A stretch of DNA of 64,000 nucleotides, taken from the NCBI GenBank assembly GCA_000824845.1, contig CCNC01000197.1:26162-90161 (forward strand). Reading direction: 5' to 3'. Below, in pieces: positions 17,638-25,706 of this stretch. A program made the position numbers and the translations under genes. The notes beneath the pieces are model-generated. The model had not been told where the DNA came from, made no database searches, and was given only the letters and a program-made list of their open reading frames with translations. The stretch is from Mesorhizobium sp. ORS 3359. Lineage in GTDB: Bacteria > Pseudomonadota > Alphaproteobacteria > Rhizobiales > Rhizobiaceae. Each line of letters begins with the position of its first letter. Positions within the stretch are counted from its first letter, which is position 1.

Positions 17638-17651
17638 TTGATTCAGCGCAA
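17638..17651 (+). promoter_or_regulatory. FixK-type box for the UspA gene
   Basis: TTGAT-TCAG-CGCAA fits TTG(A/C)-N6-(T/G)CAA and is 61 nt upstream of the UspA start at 17713. Together with the box at 17608 it gives each divergent gene its own site. Confidence 0.65.
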
Positions 17652-17712
17652 GGAAGATCCCGACCGGCTCGCTAAGGCTGCATTCCGTGTTCTCGAACAA
17701 GGAGCGGTCCCC

Positions 17713-18549
17713 ATGCCATTCAAGACATTGCTCACGGTTACAGGGCCTGATCATGGAGACGGTGATCTGAGGCTCGCCGCCGGTCTGTGCGAGGAAATCG
17801 ACGCGCATCTTTCCGTGCTCGTCGTGGTCATTGCGGCGCCTCCGTCTGGCGGAGAATACGCAGCGGTGGTCTCGCCGGCCTGGCTCGCGGAGCGCGAAGC
17901 CGAAATGGAAACCCTGGAGAAGCGCAGCTCGGCGGTATCCAGGATGCTGTCGGAAGGCCCCGTATCGGCCGACCTCGGCAGCGAATACCCGGAGCAGTCC
18001 TGGACGGATGAGATCATCGGCCGGCGGGCCCGCTATGCCGACCTGACCATCGTCGGACCGGAGATGCTCGCAAGCGGCTTGCTTAAGGATAAGGTCCTTG
18101 CGGGCAGCCTGTTCTCGTCCGGGAAGCCTATCCTGCTGGTCCCTCAGGGAGCGCGCGCGACATTGAAACCGAAACGCGTCCTTGTCGCCTGGGACGCCAG
18201 CCTGGAAGCGTCGCGCGCCGTGCGGGAGGCGCTCGACATCCTGTCGTCCGCCGATGAGGTCCGCATCGCCATGATCGATCCGATCGAAGACGAACGGCAT
18301 CATGGCGCGGAGCCGGGAGCGGATCTGGCGGCCTATCTCTCCCGACATGGCGCGAAGGTCGCGGTCGATCGCCTGCCGAGTTCGGGCCATTCCGTCGCCG
18401 ACGTTCTTCGCCAGCATGCCACCGACACTGGCGCCGAGCTCGTGGTCATGGGGGCTTACGGCCACTCCCGGCTGCGCGAGCGGATTTTCGGCGGCGTGAC
18501 CAAGTCCATGATCGAGGACCCAGGGTTGGCGGTTCTTATGGCGCGCTGA
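17713..18549 (+). CDS. Tandem-domain universal stress protein (UspA family)
   Basis: This 278-residue cytoplasmic protein has two Usp domains (about 1-140 and 150-278). The second ends in the ATP-binding signature GAYGHSRLRERIFGG-x-TKS (the G-2x-G-9x-G-S/T pattern). The first domain is more degenerate. ATG 17713 follows AAGGAG at 8 nt; the upstream in-frame extension covers the FixK-type box and is rejected. Two-domain Usp proteins under FixK/FNR control are common in proteobacteria and are linked to survival in low oxygen. Confidence 0.9.
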   Translation: MPFKTLLTVTGPDHGDGDLRLAAGLCEEIDAHLSVLVVVIAAPPSGGEYAAVVSPAWLAEREAEMETLEKRSSAVSRMLSEGPVSADLGSEYPEQSWTDEIIGRRARYADLTIVGPEMLASGLLKDKVLAGSLFSSGKPILLVPQGARATLKPKRVLVAWDASLEASRAVREALDILSSADEVRIAMIDPIEDERHHGAEPGADLAAYLSRHGAKVAVDRLPSSGHSVADVLRQHATDTGAELVVMGAYGHSRLRERIFGGVTKSMIEDPGLAVLMAR

Positions 18550-18691
18550 AGGCGCATTCGCCGAAAGGCCAGATTGGACCCACAAGGGGCTTGCCAGCCA
18601 GAGCTACTTTTGGAGCGACGCCGCGGTACCGGTTCCGGCAACATATAAGCGCTCGCGCGAGTGCGGCGCGAAAGGAAATCAAGGCAACATC

Positions 18692-19225
18692 ATGCATCGT
18701 TACTCGCAGATCACGATCGCAATTCATTGGCTGACGGCAGTGCTCGTGATCGTCGCGTGGTTCACGGCCGTGAGCGGTCCTGACGCGCGGACCGATCCCT
18801 CCTACGTTCATTTCACAGTGGGGTTCGCCGTTCTGCTGCTGGTGGTTCCTCGTCTGCTCGCCCGATGGGCCGGCGCCGCGCGGCGCGTCGAAGACCCTCA
18901 AAGACGCTGGCTCGATCTCGCGGCGCGTTCAGGGCACGCCGTCCTTTACCTTCTCCTCGTCGCACTGCCGTTGACCGGCTGGTATGCCGCCTCCAGGCTG
19001 GGCGTTCCGGTCTCCTTCCTTGGCATCAGCCTGCCGAGCCTGGCGGCATCGGTGCAAGGCGCGCCAGGCGAGATTGCCGATTTGCACGAAACCGGCGGAA
19101 CGCTGATTCTGTGGCTGGCGGGCCTGCATGCTCTGATCGCGATCTGGCATCAGTTCGCCTTGAAGGACCGGACGCTCGAACGCATGAATCCGCTGGCGCC
19201 GTCCGATTTGACTCAAGACGCCTGA
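18692..19225 (+). CDS. Cytochrome b561-type membrane protein
   Basis: This 177-residue inner-membrane dihaem cytochrome b has four predicted helices and the family start MHRYSQITIAIHWLTAVLV. Candidate haem-ligand histidines lie in helix 1 (IHWLTA), helix 2 (YVHFTVGF) and the last helices (LHETGG, LHALIAIWHQF). Such proteins pass electrons from the quinone pool or act as the membrane subunit for periplasmic oxidoreductases. The ORF starts 142 nt after the UspA stop. I found no FixK-type box in the gap, so it may be read through from UspA. Confidence 0.88.
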   Translation: MHRYSQITIAIHWLTAVLVIVAWFTAVSGPDARTDPSYVHFTVGFAVLLLVVPRLLARWAGAARRVEDPQRRWLDLAARSGHAVLYLLLVALPLTGWYAASRLGVPVSFLGISLPSLAASVQGAPGEIADLHETGGTLILWLAGLHALIAIWHQFALKDRTLERMNPLAPSDLTQDA

Positions 19226-19537
19226 CAGCTTCGGATCGCTTATCGGATCCATATCCGTCCAATATCCTCCAGATTTTGGGGGACCTCTGGATTGGGCCGA
19301 GCGATTTAGCGATCCCGCTCATCAGATATGTGGATCGCTTCGATTCACGACCGCTGTGCGCATCCAGTCGCTTTGGTGCACCCCTGCACGCTGTAGCTTT
19401 ACCGTCTGGAAGGGCGAGCGGGTGGGGCCCTTGGCCAAAAGTTTTCGGCCGAGCGACGGAAAACAGGAACGTTCCTTTTCCTCAGGCATTCTCCCTAGTC
19501 TGTATCTCATCCACTCCTGTTTGCTGGGCCCGGAAAA
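19226..19537. other. 312-nt intergenic region before the sigma factor gene
   Basis: No gene is convincing here. It holds an imperfect EcfG-type promoter (19466-19490) and otherwise nothing I recognise. Confidence 0.5.
19466..19490 (+). promoter_or_regulatory. Imperfect EcfG-type promoter of the sigma factor gene
   Basis: GGAAC, a 16-nt spacer, then CATT instead of NGTT. One base off consensus; suggests autoregulation of the ECF sigma factor. Confidence 0.45.
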
Positions 19538-20119
19538 TTGTCACCCAGAGAGCATAATTTGTCGAACCCTGACGCCGGTGAGGTCTCCGTCGTCGATCTT
19601 ATTCCTGCCTTGCGGGCTTTTGCGCGAACGTTCTGTCGGGTCCCCGACGACGCCGACGATCTCGTGCAGGAGACACTGACCAAGGGGCTCGCCAACCTGG
19701 ACAAGTTCGAGCCGGGCACGCGGCTGAAGTCCTGGCTCTTCACGATCATGCGCAACACGCATTACACGCGTGTCAAGGCAGCGGCCAGGGAGGCGCCCGG
19801 GCTGCTTGACTGCGCCTCCAGCCGGCCGATCTCGGAGCCGTCGCAGGATTGGTCGGTCCAAAGCAAGGAGGTGCATCGAGCCATCCAGAAACTGCCGTCG
19901 CATCAGCGTGAGGTGCTGGTGCTGATCGGCGTGCTGGGCGTAAGCTACGAAGAAACCGCTGAGATATGCGGTTGCGCTGTCGGCACCGTCAAAAGCCGTC
20001 TCAATCGCGCCCGTGCCGGTGTTCTGGAGTTCCTCGGGGAAAGCTCGCCGCAGGCGCTGATCGAGCGACGACGTCAATTTTCGGACGACCATTGGGATAC
20101 TGAAGGCGCAAGACGCTAA
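19538..20119 (+). CDS. ECF sigma factor, EcfG/RpoE2-like
   Basis: The 193-residue sigma70-family factor contains region 2 (DLIPALRAFARTFC...DADDLVQETLTKGL, ending LKSWLFTIMRNTHY) and region 4 (LPSHQREVLVLIGVLGVSYEETAEICGCAVGTVKSRLNRAR). The region 2 sequence is typical of the EcfG group that drives the alphaproteobacterial general stress response. TTG 19538 is assumed; another TTG at 19559 is possible and neither has a strong ribosome site. No PhyR is adjacent. Two small genes with stress features follow on the opposite strand. It is the natural candidate to read the many GGAAC-N16-NGTT promoters in the window, but a second EcfG elsewhere could do so. Confidence 0.88.
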   Translation: MSPREHNLSNPDAGEVSVVDLIPALRAFARTFCRVPDDADDLVQETLTKGLANLDKFEPGTRLKSWLFTIMRNTHYTRVKAAAREAPGLLDCASSRPISEPSQDWSVQSKEVHRAIQKLPSHQREVLVLIGVLGVSYEETAEICGCAVGTVKSRLNRARAGVLEFLGESSPQALIERRRQFSDDHWDTEGARR

Positions 20120-20125
20120 AGCAGC

Positions 20126-20293
20126 CTACCGGCGCTGAGTTGCTTTCAGGACTTTCGCCTCTCTCATCAGCGAGGCCCAATTCAGACCGAGCAGGGAAAC
20201 AAGTTCAAGCGCCTGCGTTTCGGTGATGCCCGTCGTTGCGACCAGCCGCCGAACGAGTTCGTCCACTTCCGGAGTTCTGCCATCCTGCGCCAT
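20126..20293 (-). CDS. Small conserved hypothetical protein, EcfG promoter
   Basis: The 55-residue soluble, mostly helical product (start MAQDGRTPEVDELVRRLV, end KVLKATQRR) has no known domain. ATG 20293 follows TTAGGAG. A perfect EcfG-type promoter with a CGTT -10 element ends 23 nt upstream of the start. It converges on the sigma factor with a 6-nt gap. The middle part TGITETQALELVSLLGLNW suggests a helix-turn-helix-sized helical pair but is too short to assign. Confidence 0.7.
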   Translation of the reverse strand: MAQDGRTPEVDELVRRLVATTGITETQALELVSLLGLNWASLMREAKVLKATQRR

Positions 20294-20316
20294 CGGGATG
20301 ACTCCTAACCGGCAAC

Positions 20317-20341
20317 AACGATTCACTTATGTTAATGTTCC
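20317..20341 (-). promoter_or_regulatory. EcfG-type promoter of the small gene at 20293
   Basis: GGAAC-N16-CGTT, exact match to the best form; -10 end 23 nt from the ATG. Confidence 0.85.
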
Positions 20342-20428
20342 ACCGATAATGCTCGCACGACGACAAAAGCACTGCCAATGCCCCTCGGCCCGGTCTCGGA
20401 GGAATGCCGCATCCTTGCCGCGACGTCT

Positions 20429-20614
20429 TCAACCGCGCTCAGCCGTCATATCGCCTTTGCGCTTTTCGATCAGCGCGTTCTGCAATTCGAGTGCAAGCCT
20501 GGTCAGCCGGTCAGGGACCTTCTCCCGCTCGATGGCGGTCAACAGGGACGCGATCTCCTGGTCCAGGCTCTGGATTGCCTGGGCGCATAGATCGCGCTGG
20601 CTCCGGCGAGACAT
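20429..20614 (-). CDS. Small helical protein, possible NepR-like anti-sigma candidate
   Basis: The 61-residue charged protein starts MSRRSQRDLCAQAIQS. The stretch QEIASLL...REKVPDRLTRLALELQNAL recalls the two-helix NepR anti-sigma pattern, in which a helix is followed by EP(I/L/V)PDR(F/L)xxLLxxL. NepR proteins of similar length bind EcfG-type sigma factors and are usually encoded beside them, as here (310 nt away). The match is short and could be chance; no EcfG-type promoter was seen upstream. The start at 20614 has only a weak AAGAGA site. Gene reality is probable, function open. Confidence 0.5.
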   Translation of the reverse strand: MSRRSQRDLCAQAIQSLDQEIASLLTAIEREKVPDRLTRLALELQNALIEKRKGDMTAERG

Positions 20615-20757
20615 CGCATTCTCTTAACAATAGAGGCCCCTTCAGATCTCACTGAGGCATACCCGACCGGCCTTTGCAAGGCGCTCAGCGCAAGCTGTGG
20701 GATTTCCGGATCGCAGTCATCGGATTTCGGGGCAAAAGGCGATCCGCGAGCATGCAC

Positions 20758-20976
20758 TCATTCCTTAGGCAGACGGTTCGCCGCGTGGTCCTGGTACTGA
20801 TCGGATTTGATCCGGTTGCCGTCGAGGCCGCGTTGCTCCGTATGCTGCTTCTTGTCCCGGTTGGACAGGACCTCGTTCTCGCCGACCATGTCCTTTGCGA
20901 GCGTCGTCTTCGCTCCGGTTCCGGAGCCCTTGCCCTGGCTGCCGCGGCCCATATGCTTCTTACCGCCGGTTGCCAT
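20758..20976 (-). CDS. Small Gly/Lys-rich hydrophilic stress protein
   Basis: The 72-residue highly charged, probably disordered protein begins MATGGKKHMGRGSQGKGSG and contains NRDKKQHTEQRGLDGNRIKSD. I know similar short hydrophilic proteins from rhizobia but no function. The start at 20976 follows AGGAGAAG; the frame continues upstream as a shadow. An EcfG-type promoter with an AGTT -10 element ends 43 nt upstream. Its promoter overlaps the last bases of the methyltransferase gene at 21036. Confidence 0.75.
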   Translation of the reverse strand: MATGGKKHMGRGSQGKGSGTGAKTTLAKDMVGENEVLSNRDKKQHTEQRGLDGNRIKSDQYQDHAANRLPKE

Positions 20977-21019
20977 TGTTCTTCTCCTGGGCTGCCCGCG
21001 TGAAACTGTTCGGCGACCG

Positions 21020-21044
21020 AACTGCCGCCCGCGCGTTATGTTCC
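21020..21044 (-). promoter_or_regulatory. EcfG-type promoter of the small gene at 20976
   Basis: GGAAC-N16-AGTT. It overlaps the stop region of the upstream methyltransferase gene. Confidence 0.75.
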
Positions 21045-22010
21045 GCCGCCACAGCGGATAAGGAAGACCGTGCCGTCCCAACTGCCGAAAGGCATTTCGC
21101 CATCGACCAAGACGTCCATGCCAAATGCACGGGCAAGACGGTTGATATCGCGGGAATCGATGTCCGGCGACGCCCGATACGAATAGTTGAGGATTGCCGC
21201 CATCCCTCCTGGCCGCAGCACGCGCGCGATCTCGCCGAAATGCCGCTCGGCAACACCGGCAAGGACCAGGTACGGAAAACTGTCGAGAGCCAGCACTCCG
21301 TCGAAGCTTTGATCGGCAAAGTCACCGAGATCGAGGCCCGAGGTCAGGCGGAATTCCACATTGGCGACACCGGCGCATCGCTGGCGAGCGATGGCGATCA
21401 TCCGGGGCGAGATATCGATGCCGACGATACGTCCCGCCATGGCGCCAAGCGCATGCTCGAGGCGCCCGATGCCGCAGCCAATGTCCAATATGCGGTTGCG
21501 GGTGCCGAGCATGCCTTGCCGTTCCAGCCACAAGGCAATCTCGCCGGTTGTGGCCGAGAGCCTGTCCTCGTTGCCCAGCGACGACAGCTGCACGCTGGCG
21601 GCCGGAGATATGGCGGCCGCCAGATCGAATCCGCCGGCCAGCCGCTCGACGGTCATGGCGGCCGTTTCGCCGTTGGCAGGGTCATGCGACACGCAGGCAG
21701 CGACCCTGCGGACGGCGTCGAAGGCGTCGGCCTTGTCACGCAGCATCGTGGCGATTCCTTCCAGCCAGCATCGCCGGGGGACATGGCTCGGGCGCATGTC
21801 CAGGGCGACATCTGCCAGTTGCGCCGCGCTGGTCGTCTTGTCGATACAGACGGCCAGTCTGGCCAGCGCGTTGTCGACCGACAGGCCGTCCGCCATGTAG
21901 TCCTCCAGCAGGCGCCTGGCGATCGCGCCGGTTTGCCTCGCGGGGTCACGGCGGCGCGCCCCGCGTCCACACCTTTTGCGCTGTCCAGCGGTCGTTCGCG
22001 CCCCAGCCAT
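21036..22010 (-). CDS. Class I SAM-dependent methyltransferase, glycan cluster
   Basis: The C-terminal 170 residues form a Rossmann methyltransferase domain with motif I ILDIGCGIGRLEHAL, the acidic loop VGIDISPRMI and the post-motif FDGVLALDSFPYLVLAG. About 130 residues of helical sequence precede it. It is the last gene of the operon that begins with inositol-phosphate synthase and it overlaps the end of the FemAB-like gene. The start at 22010 is uncertain: it gives a 65-nt overlap, no ribosome site is obvious, and an internal ATG would remove the first 40 residues. A sugar or lipid hydroxyl is a likely target by context only. Confidence 0.72.
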   Translation of the reverse strand: MAGARTTAGQRKRCGRGARRRDPARQTGAIARRLLEDYMADGLSVDNALARLAVCIDKTTSAAQLADVALDMRPSHVPRRCWLEGIATMLRDKADAFDAVRRVAACVSHDPANGETAAMTVERLAGGFDLAAAISPAASVQLSSLGNEDRLSATTGEIALWLERQGMLGTRNRILDIGCGIGRLEHALGAMAGRIVGIDISPRMIAIARQRCAGVANVEFRLTSGLDLGDFADQSFDGVLALDSFPYLVLAGVAERHFGEIARVLRPGGMAAILNYSYRASPDIDSRDINRLARAFGMDVLVDGEMPFGSWDGTVFLIRCGGGT

Positions 22011-22938
22011 ATTTGTAGCCTTCACGGCCGCGCAGGAAATCGAACTCGCGCGCGCCTTCGTTGGCGGCTTCCGCGATGGCATGGCCGATCAGGATCGCGC
22101 CGGGGCTTTCCTCGGCATAGGCTGGATCGAAACCGCCGAGATAGGCATAGGCCCGGCCGCGGTGATGAAATCCGTAATAGGCGCCGACGACGGCGTCGCC
22201 GATCTCGATCGTCAGGCATCGCGCCAGGCCGTTATCGGCAAGCCGCGGCAGGGCCCTGCGGTGGAATTCCACAGCCGCGGCGGATAGCACGCCCCCGCCA
22301 TGACCGGCCCAGCGCGCGCCATGCAGCCGGATCAGCCTGTCGAGAAATATCTGCGGATCGGACTCGCCGCGGCTGACGACAACGGCTCCCCTTCGCCGGG
22401 CAGCTCGCTCGGCGCGGCGCAACTGACGCCTTCGCCTCGCCGGAACCGAGTAGGCCAGGGTTCGATCGCCATCGAGCGGCAGCACGGGACAGGCGGCGTG
22501 CGCCATCGACCGGCACTCGTGTGCATTCGGCAGCTCAAGGCTCAGCGACATGGCATCAGCCGGGAGGTCGGGCAGGATCCATTGCGACCATTCGAGCGAG
22601 AGCACCGCGCCGGCAATGGCGGCGCCAGCCTCCGCCTCCAGTTCCGGCACGCACAAGATGTCGAGGTAGTCGCTTAGAGAAATGCCGATGGGCAGCAGGC
22701 GCTGACCGCGATCATGCCTTTCGACATAGAGCGGCGCCAGGCCGGCGAGGGCGTCTCCACTCCACACTGCAATGGCCGCAAGGTCGCCGGGCGCGAATGT
22801 CCGCCACCACGGAATGAGCCAGGCAGGAGACTGGAACGGCGTGGCCGAGATGCTCCGCCGCCAGAGCCGCCACCAATGCGGCTCCAGGTCCTCGAATGCT
22901 CTCGCGTCACGAATGATCTCGGTGCGCAGACCGCCCAT
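21946..22938 (-). CDS. FemAB/BioF2-like GNAT-fold acyltransferase
   Basis: The 330-residue protein has the CelD/BcsL-type layout. An N-terminal half-domain includes FQSPAWLIPWWRTFAPGD. The C-terminal GNAT-like half includes EIGDAVVGAYYGFHHRGRAYAYLGGFDPAYAEESPG and ends in the conserved FDFLRGREGYKYGW. Relatives act in polysaccharide loci, probably transferring acyl or aminoacyl groups to sugars. The start ATG overlaps the TGA of the upstream glycosyltransferase (TGATG), showing translational coupling. The acceptor and donor are unknown. Confidence 0.82.
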   Translation of the reverse strand: MGGLRTEIIRDARAFEDLEPHWWRLWRRSISATPFQSPAWLIPWWRTFAPGDLAAIAVWSGDALAGLAPLYVERHDRGQRLLPIGISLSDYLDILCVPELEAEAGAAIAGAVLSLEWSQWILPDLPADAMSLSLELPNAHECRSMAHAACPVLPLDGDRTLAYSVPARRRRQLRRAERAARRRGAVVVSRGESDPQIFLDRLIRLHGARWAGHGGGVLSAAAVEFHRRALPRLADNGLARCLTIEIGDAVVGAYYGFHHRGRAYAYLGGFDPAYAEESPGAILIGHAIAEAANEGAREFDFLRGREGYKYGWGANDRWTAQKVWTRGAPP

Positions 22939-23999
22939 CAGCCGGTTCCCAGCAAGGCGCGACGGGTGCCAAGCTTCGCCAGCCCTTCGTAAGCATCTAT
23001 GTAGGACGGGATCATGCGCTCGAGCGAGAAGCGGCGACGCGCCTCGGCACGGCATGCCTCGTGGTCCAGGGCTCCGGAAGCGACAATGGCCTTCGCCATC
23101 TCCTCGACGTCTTTGACAAGGAAACCGGTCCTGCCGTGCTGGACGACATCGGGAAGGGCGCCGTTCGGGAATGCGACGACCGGCGTGCCGCAGGCGAGCG
23201 CCTCCATCGCGACAAGCGAGCTTGTTTCGGGGGCAAGGCTGGGAATGACCAGGCAGCGTGCGGTGTTGAGCAGCCGCCGCTTGGCACAGAAGCCGAGTGG
23301 CCCGAGGAAGCGCCGCTGGCGGTCGAGCCGGGGGCGAACCTCGTCGGCGAAATAGCGCAGATGGGTCTCATAGGGATAGACCTGGCCGGCAATCGCCAGA
23401 GGCATGCCAGCGCGCTTGGCTGCCTCCAGCGCGAGATGGATGCCCTTTTCGGGACAGATGCGGCTGAGCACCAGCGCGAAATTGCGCCGCGACCGGGGCT
23501 CGTTCAGCGCTTCGATATCAACACCGTTTGGAATAGGCTTCGCAAGTCTCGATCCCGCCGGCGCCGTCCTGTGCTGCGCCTGCGAGACCGCATGCAGCCA
23601 CAGGTCCTCGCGTGACGGTGCCAGCACCTCGGGCGGGTACCAGCCGAGCGGCAGGTGCAACGTCACCAGGGTTGGGCCGTCGGAAGGCAGATAGGCGTCG
23701 AAGTCAATCCCGTGGAGGTGAACGACGTCGATCGGCCAGCACGCGCGGGCGGCTGCTATCGCGTCGCGATGCGCTTGATGAGCACGGTCCTTCGCCGCCT
23801 CATCGAGCACACCCGCCTCGGCTGGTGTTTCCACCAGGACGCCGGCCGTGCTTGACCCTTGGCAGGCGACGACAACCGAACGGTGGCCTTTCTCGACCAG
23901 CGCACGATCCAGCGCCGAAAGCACCTGCTCGGCCCCGCCGACCGCATCCGGCCCGACGGGCGCGAGAGGGTAGGCGACGTTGAGGACAGTCAGTGTCAT
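22938..23999 (-). CDS. Glycosyltransferase family 4
   Basis: This 353-residue GT-B glycosyltransferase has an N-terminal acceptor domain with the loop PVGPDAVGGAEQVLSAL. The C-terminal nucleotide-sugar domain has LVLSRICPEKGIHLALEAAKRAGMPL and the donor-binding SSLVAMEALACGTPVVAFPNGALPD (E-x7-E region). It is cytoplasmic or membrane-associated, transferring a sugar to the growing glycan. It starts 15 nt after the glycosidase-like gene in the same operon. Confidence 0.9.
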   Translation of the reverse strand: MTLTVLNVAYPLAPVGPDAVGGAEQVLSALDRALVEKGHRSVVVACQGSSTAGVLVETPAEAGVLDEAAKDRAHQAHRDAIAAARACWPIDVVHLHGIDFDAYLPSDGPTLVTLHLPLGWYPPEVLAPSREDLWLHAVSQAQHRTAPAGSRLAKPIPNGVDIEALNEPRSRRNFALVLSRICPEKGIHLALEAAKRAGMPLAIAGQVYPYETHLRYFADEVRPRLDRQRRFLGPLGFCAKRRLLNTARCLVIPSLAPETSSLVAMEALACGTPVVAFPNGALPDVVQHGRTGFLVKDVEEMAKAIVASGALDHEACRAEARRRFSLERMIPSYIDAYEGLAKLGTRRALLGTG

Positions 24000-24014
24000 C
24001 GTTGATCTGGGGCT

Positions 24015-24950
24015 TCACCATGCCGCCGACACGCGCTGCGTCGTCGCCATGTTGTCGCCGATCGCCGGAGCGTAGCGTCGGATCATCGCCGCGCAGAACT
24101 CGGCGAATTCCTCAGGTATCTGGGGTGGGCTTGTGTGGTGAGGTTGAAGACCGCGATGCTCCGGCGTGAAGCAGAAGGTGACGGTGACGTTGAAGTCGGC
24201 CAGCGCTTCCATCTGGCGGTCGAACCAGTCCAGCGCATTCGGCCGAAAACTGTCGGCCCAGGAAAGGCCGGTGCGCAGGTGGGTGACACCCAGACGCTCC
24301 ATCCAGGCAACAGCATCGTCCAGCCGAGGGTCCTCGTAATGGAACCACTGCACCAGGCCCATTTGCGGGGTGTGGCGCACGAATTCCTCGAGCGCCGGCT
24401 TGGGCGTGCCGTCCTCGCGAAGCAGACCCATGTAGAAGTGCCTGTAATAGGACGAGCCCTCCGCCTCCCGATGGCGCGTCGTCGCCTCCCAGGAGCGCGG
24501 CAGATCATAGAGGCTGTACCACTGCACGCGCGGCGCAAGTCCGAGCAAAAGCTCCGCGGTCCGGCGCAAGCCCCAGACTTGCACCTCCTCGGCGCCGAAG
24601 GTCGACACACCGACCTCGCTGACCCACACCGGAATGTCGGCGACCGTCGCGATCTCACCGAGCTTGTGCGGCCACTCGTGGATTTGCCAGAGGTTCCAGT
24701 CGAGCGGAAAGCCATGCACGGCGACCGCGTCGACATGGTCGAGCACGCCGAACTCCTTCATGCGCGTCATGAACCCGGCATCGATCGGCGAAATGCCGCC
24801 CAGCACCTTTGTGATGGCAGGATTTTCCCGGCCGATCGCATCGGCCGCCAGGGTCGCCATTGTGGCAAAACGGCTCCAGTCGGGGTCGAGCTCCGGGTCC
24901 CAGTGCGATTTGTTGTTTGGCTCGTTCCAGATCATGGCGGCTTCAATCAT
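24015..24950 (-). CDS. Clan GH-A-like glycoside hydrolase with permuted TIM-barrel halves
   Basis: The 311-residue protein starts at the catalytic acid/base motif (WNEPN at residues 8-12). It continues with GGISPIDAGFM, DAVAVHGFPLDW, the nucleophile-type motif VSEVGVST and the family C-terminal motif GLLREDGTPKPAL. It then has what is normally the N-terminal part of the barrel: RLGVTHLRTGLSWADSF, FDRQMEALADFNVTVTF and EEFAEFCAAMIRRYAP. In relatives the second block precedes WNEPN, so the order looks circularly permuted. The frame upstream of ATG 24950 is inside the methyltransferase gene and codes no barrel sequence. No signal peptide is visible, so it may trim a cytoplasmic glycan intermediate or have lost catalysis. 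Confidence 0.75.
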   Translation of the reverse strand: MIEAAMIWNEPNNKSHWDPELDPDWSRFATMATLAADAIGRENPAITKVLGGISPIDAGFMTRMKEFGVLDHVDAVAVHGFPLDWNLWQIHEWPHKLGEIATVADIPVWVSEVGVSTFGAEEVQVWGLRRTAELLLGLAPRVQWYSLYDLPRSWEATTRHREAEGSSYYRHFYMGLLREDGTPKPALEEFVRHTPQMGLVQWFHYEDPRLDDAVAWMERLGVTHLRTGLSWADSFRPNALDWFDRQMEALADFNVTVTFCFTPEHRGLQPHHTSPPQIPEEFAEFCAAMIRRYAPAIGDNMATTQRVSAAW

Positions 24951-25704
24951 GGGTCTCTCCTTTCGAAGGATAGACGGCGGCGCTGCCGGCCGGTTCGCTG
25001 GACGCGCGACAGAAATAGACCTCGTCTTCCGGGTGGAGCAGGATCTCGAAGCCGGCGCTGCGCAGCATCGCTTCGGTGCAGGCGCGGTTCGGAATCCACC
25101 AGTTGGTCGGGTCGTCCGCATAGCGATGCTCGATGAAATGCAGCTTCGGAAACTCGGGCCGATCGAAGAGGTCGCGTGTCCAGAAATGGTAGTTCTGTTC
25201 GAGCGGCAGGACCTCGTTGCTGCCCCGCTGCATAGACTGGAAGATCATCAGGTCGTTCGCGACATGCGCGCGGATCAGGTCGAGCGCCAGCAACGGGTGG
25301 CGCAGGTGGTAAAGCACGCCCATGAACAGCACGATGTCGAAGCGCTCGCCGAGCGCGGCGACGTCGTAGACCGACAGTTCCCTGAACTCGATCTCGCAGT
25401 CGGCGATCTCGGCGGCGAAACGCGCTTGGGCGAGATAGGCTTGGTCGAAGTCTATCCCAAGCACGCGATCGGCGCCGCGTTTCTTCATTTCGATCGAGTA
25501 GAAGCCTGCGTTGCAGCCGATATCGAGCACCGACTTGCCCGAAAGATCGGTCGGAATGGCATCCGCGAATTTGCGCCATTTGATCAGCGGGTAGTTGCCG
25601 AGGAAATGATCTGGAGCGGTCTCGACGCCCGCGAGCTCCATATTGTGGAACCACGGCCCCAATGCGTCGATGCGGCGGCGTATTTCCGTGCTGGAATGCA
25701 ACAT
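24943..25704 (-). CDS. SAM methyltransferase related to CmoB/DUF1698
   Basis: The 253-residue protein has motif I SVLDIGCNAGFYSIEMKKRG, VLGIDFDQAYLAQAR, and a CmoB-like LFMGVLYHLRHPLLAL. It lacks the RNA-binding part of tRNA carboxymethyltransferase CmoB and lies in a glycan operon, so a sugar or lipid substrate is likely. From memory, unverified, this resembles a family named after Ramlibacter Rta_06860 that recurs in such clusters. Its end overlaps the start of the glycosidase gene by 8 nt, and the nucleotidyltransferase stop is 2 nt upstream of its ATG. Confidence 0.83.
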   Translation of the reverse strand: MLHSSTEIRRRIDALGPWFHNMELAGVETAPDHFLGNYPLIKWRKFADAIPTDLSGKSVLDIGCNAGFYSIEMKKRGADRVLGIDFDQAYLAQARFAAEIADCEIEFRELSVYDVAALGERFDIVLFMGVLYHLRHPLLALDLIRAHVANDLMIFQSMQRGSNEVLPLEQNYHFWTRDLFDRPEFPKLHFIEHRYADDPTNWWIPNRACTEAMLRSAGFEILLHPEDEVYFCRASSEPAGSAAVYPSKGETHD

Positions 25705-25706
25705 GG

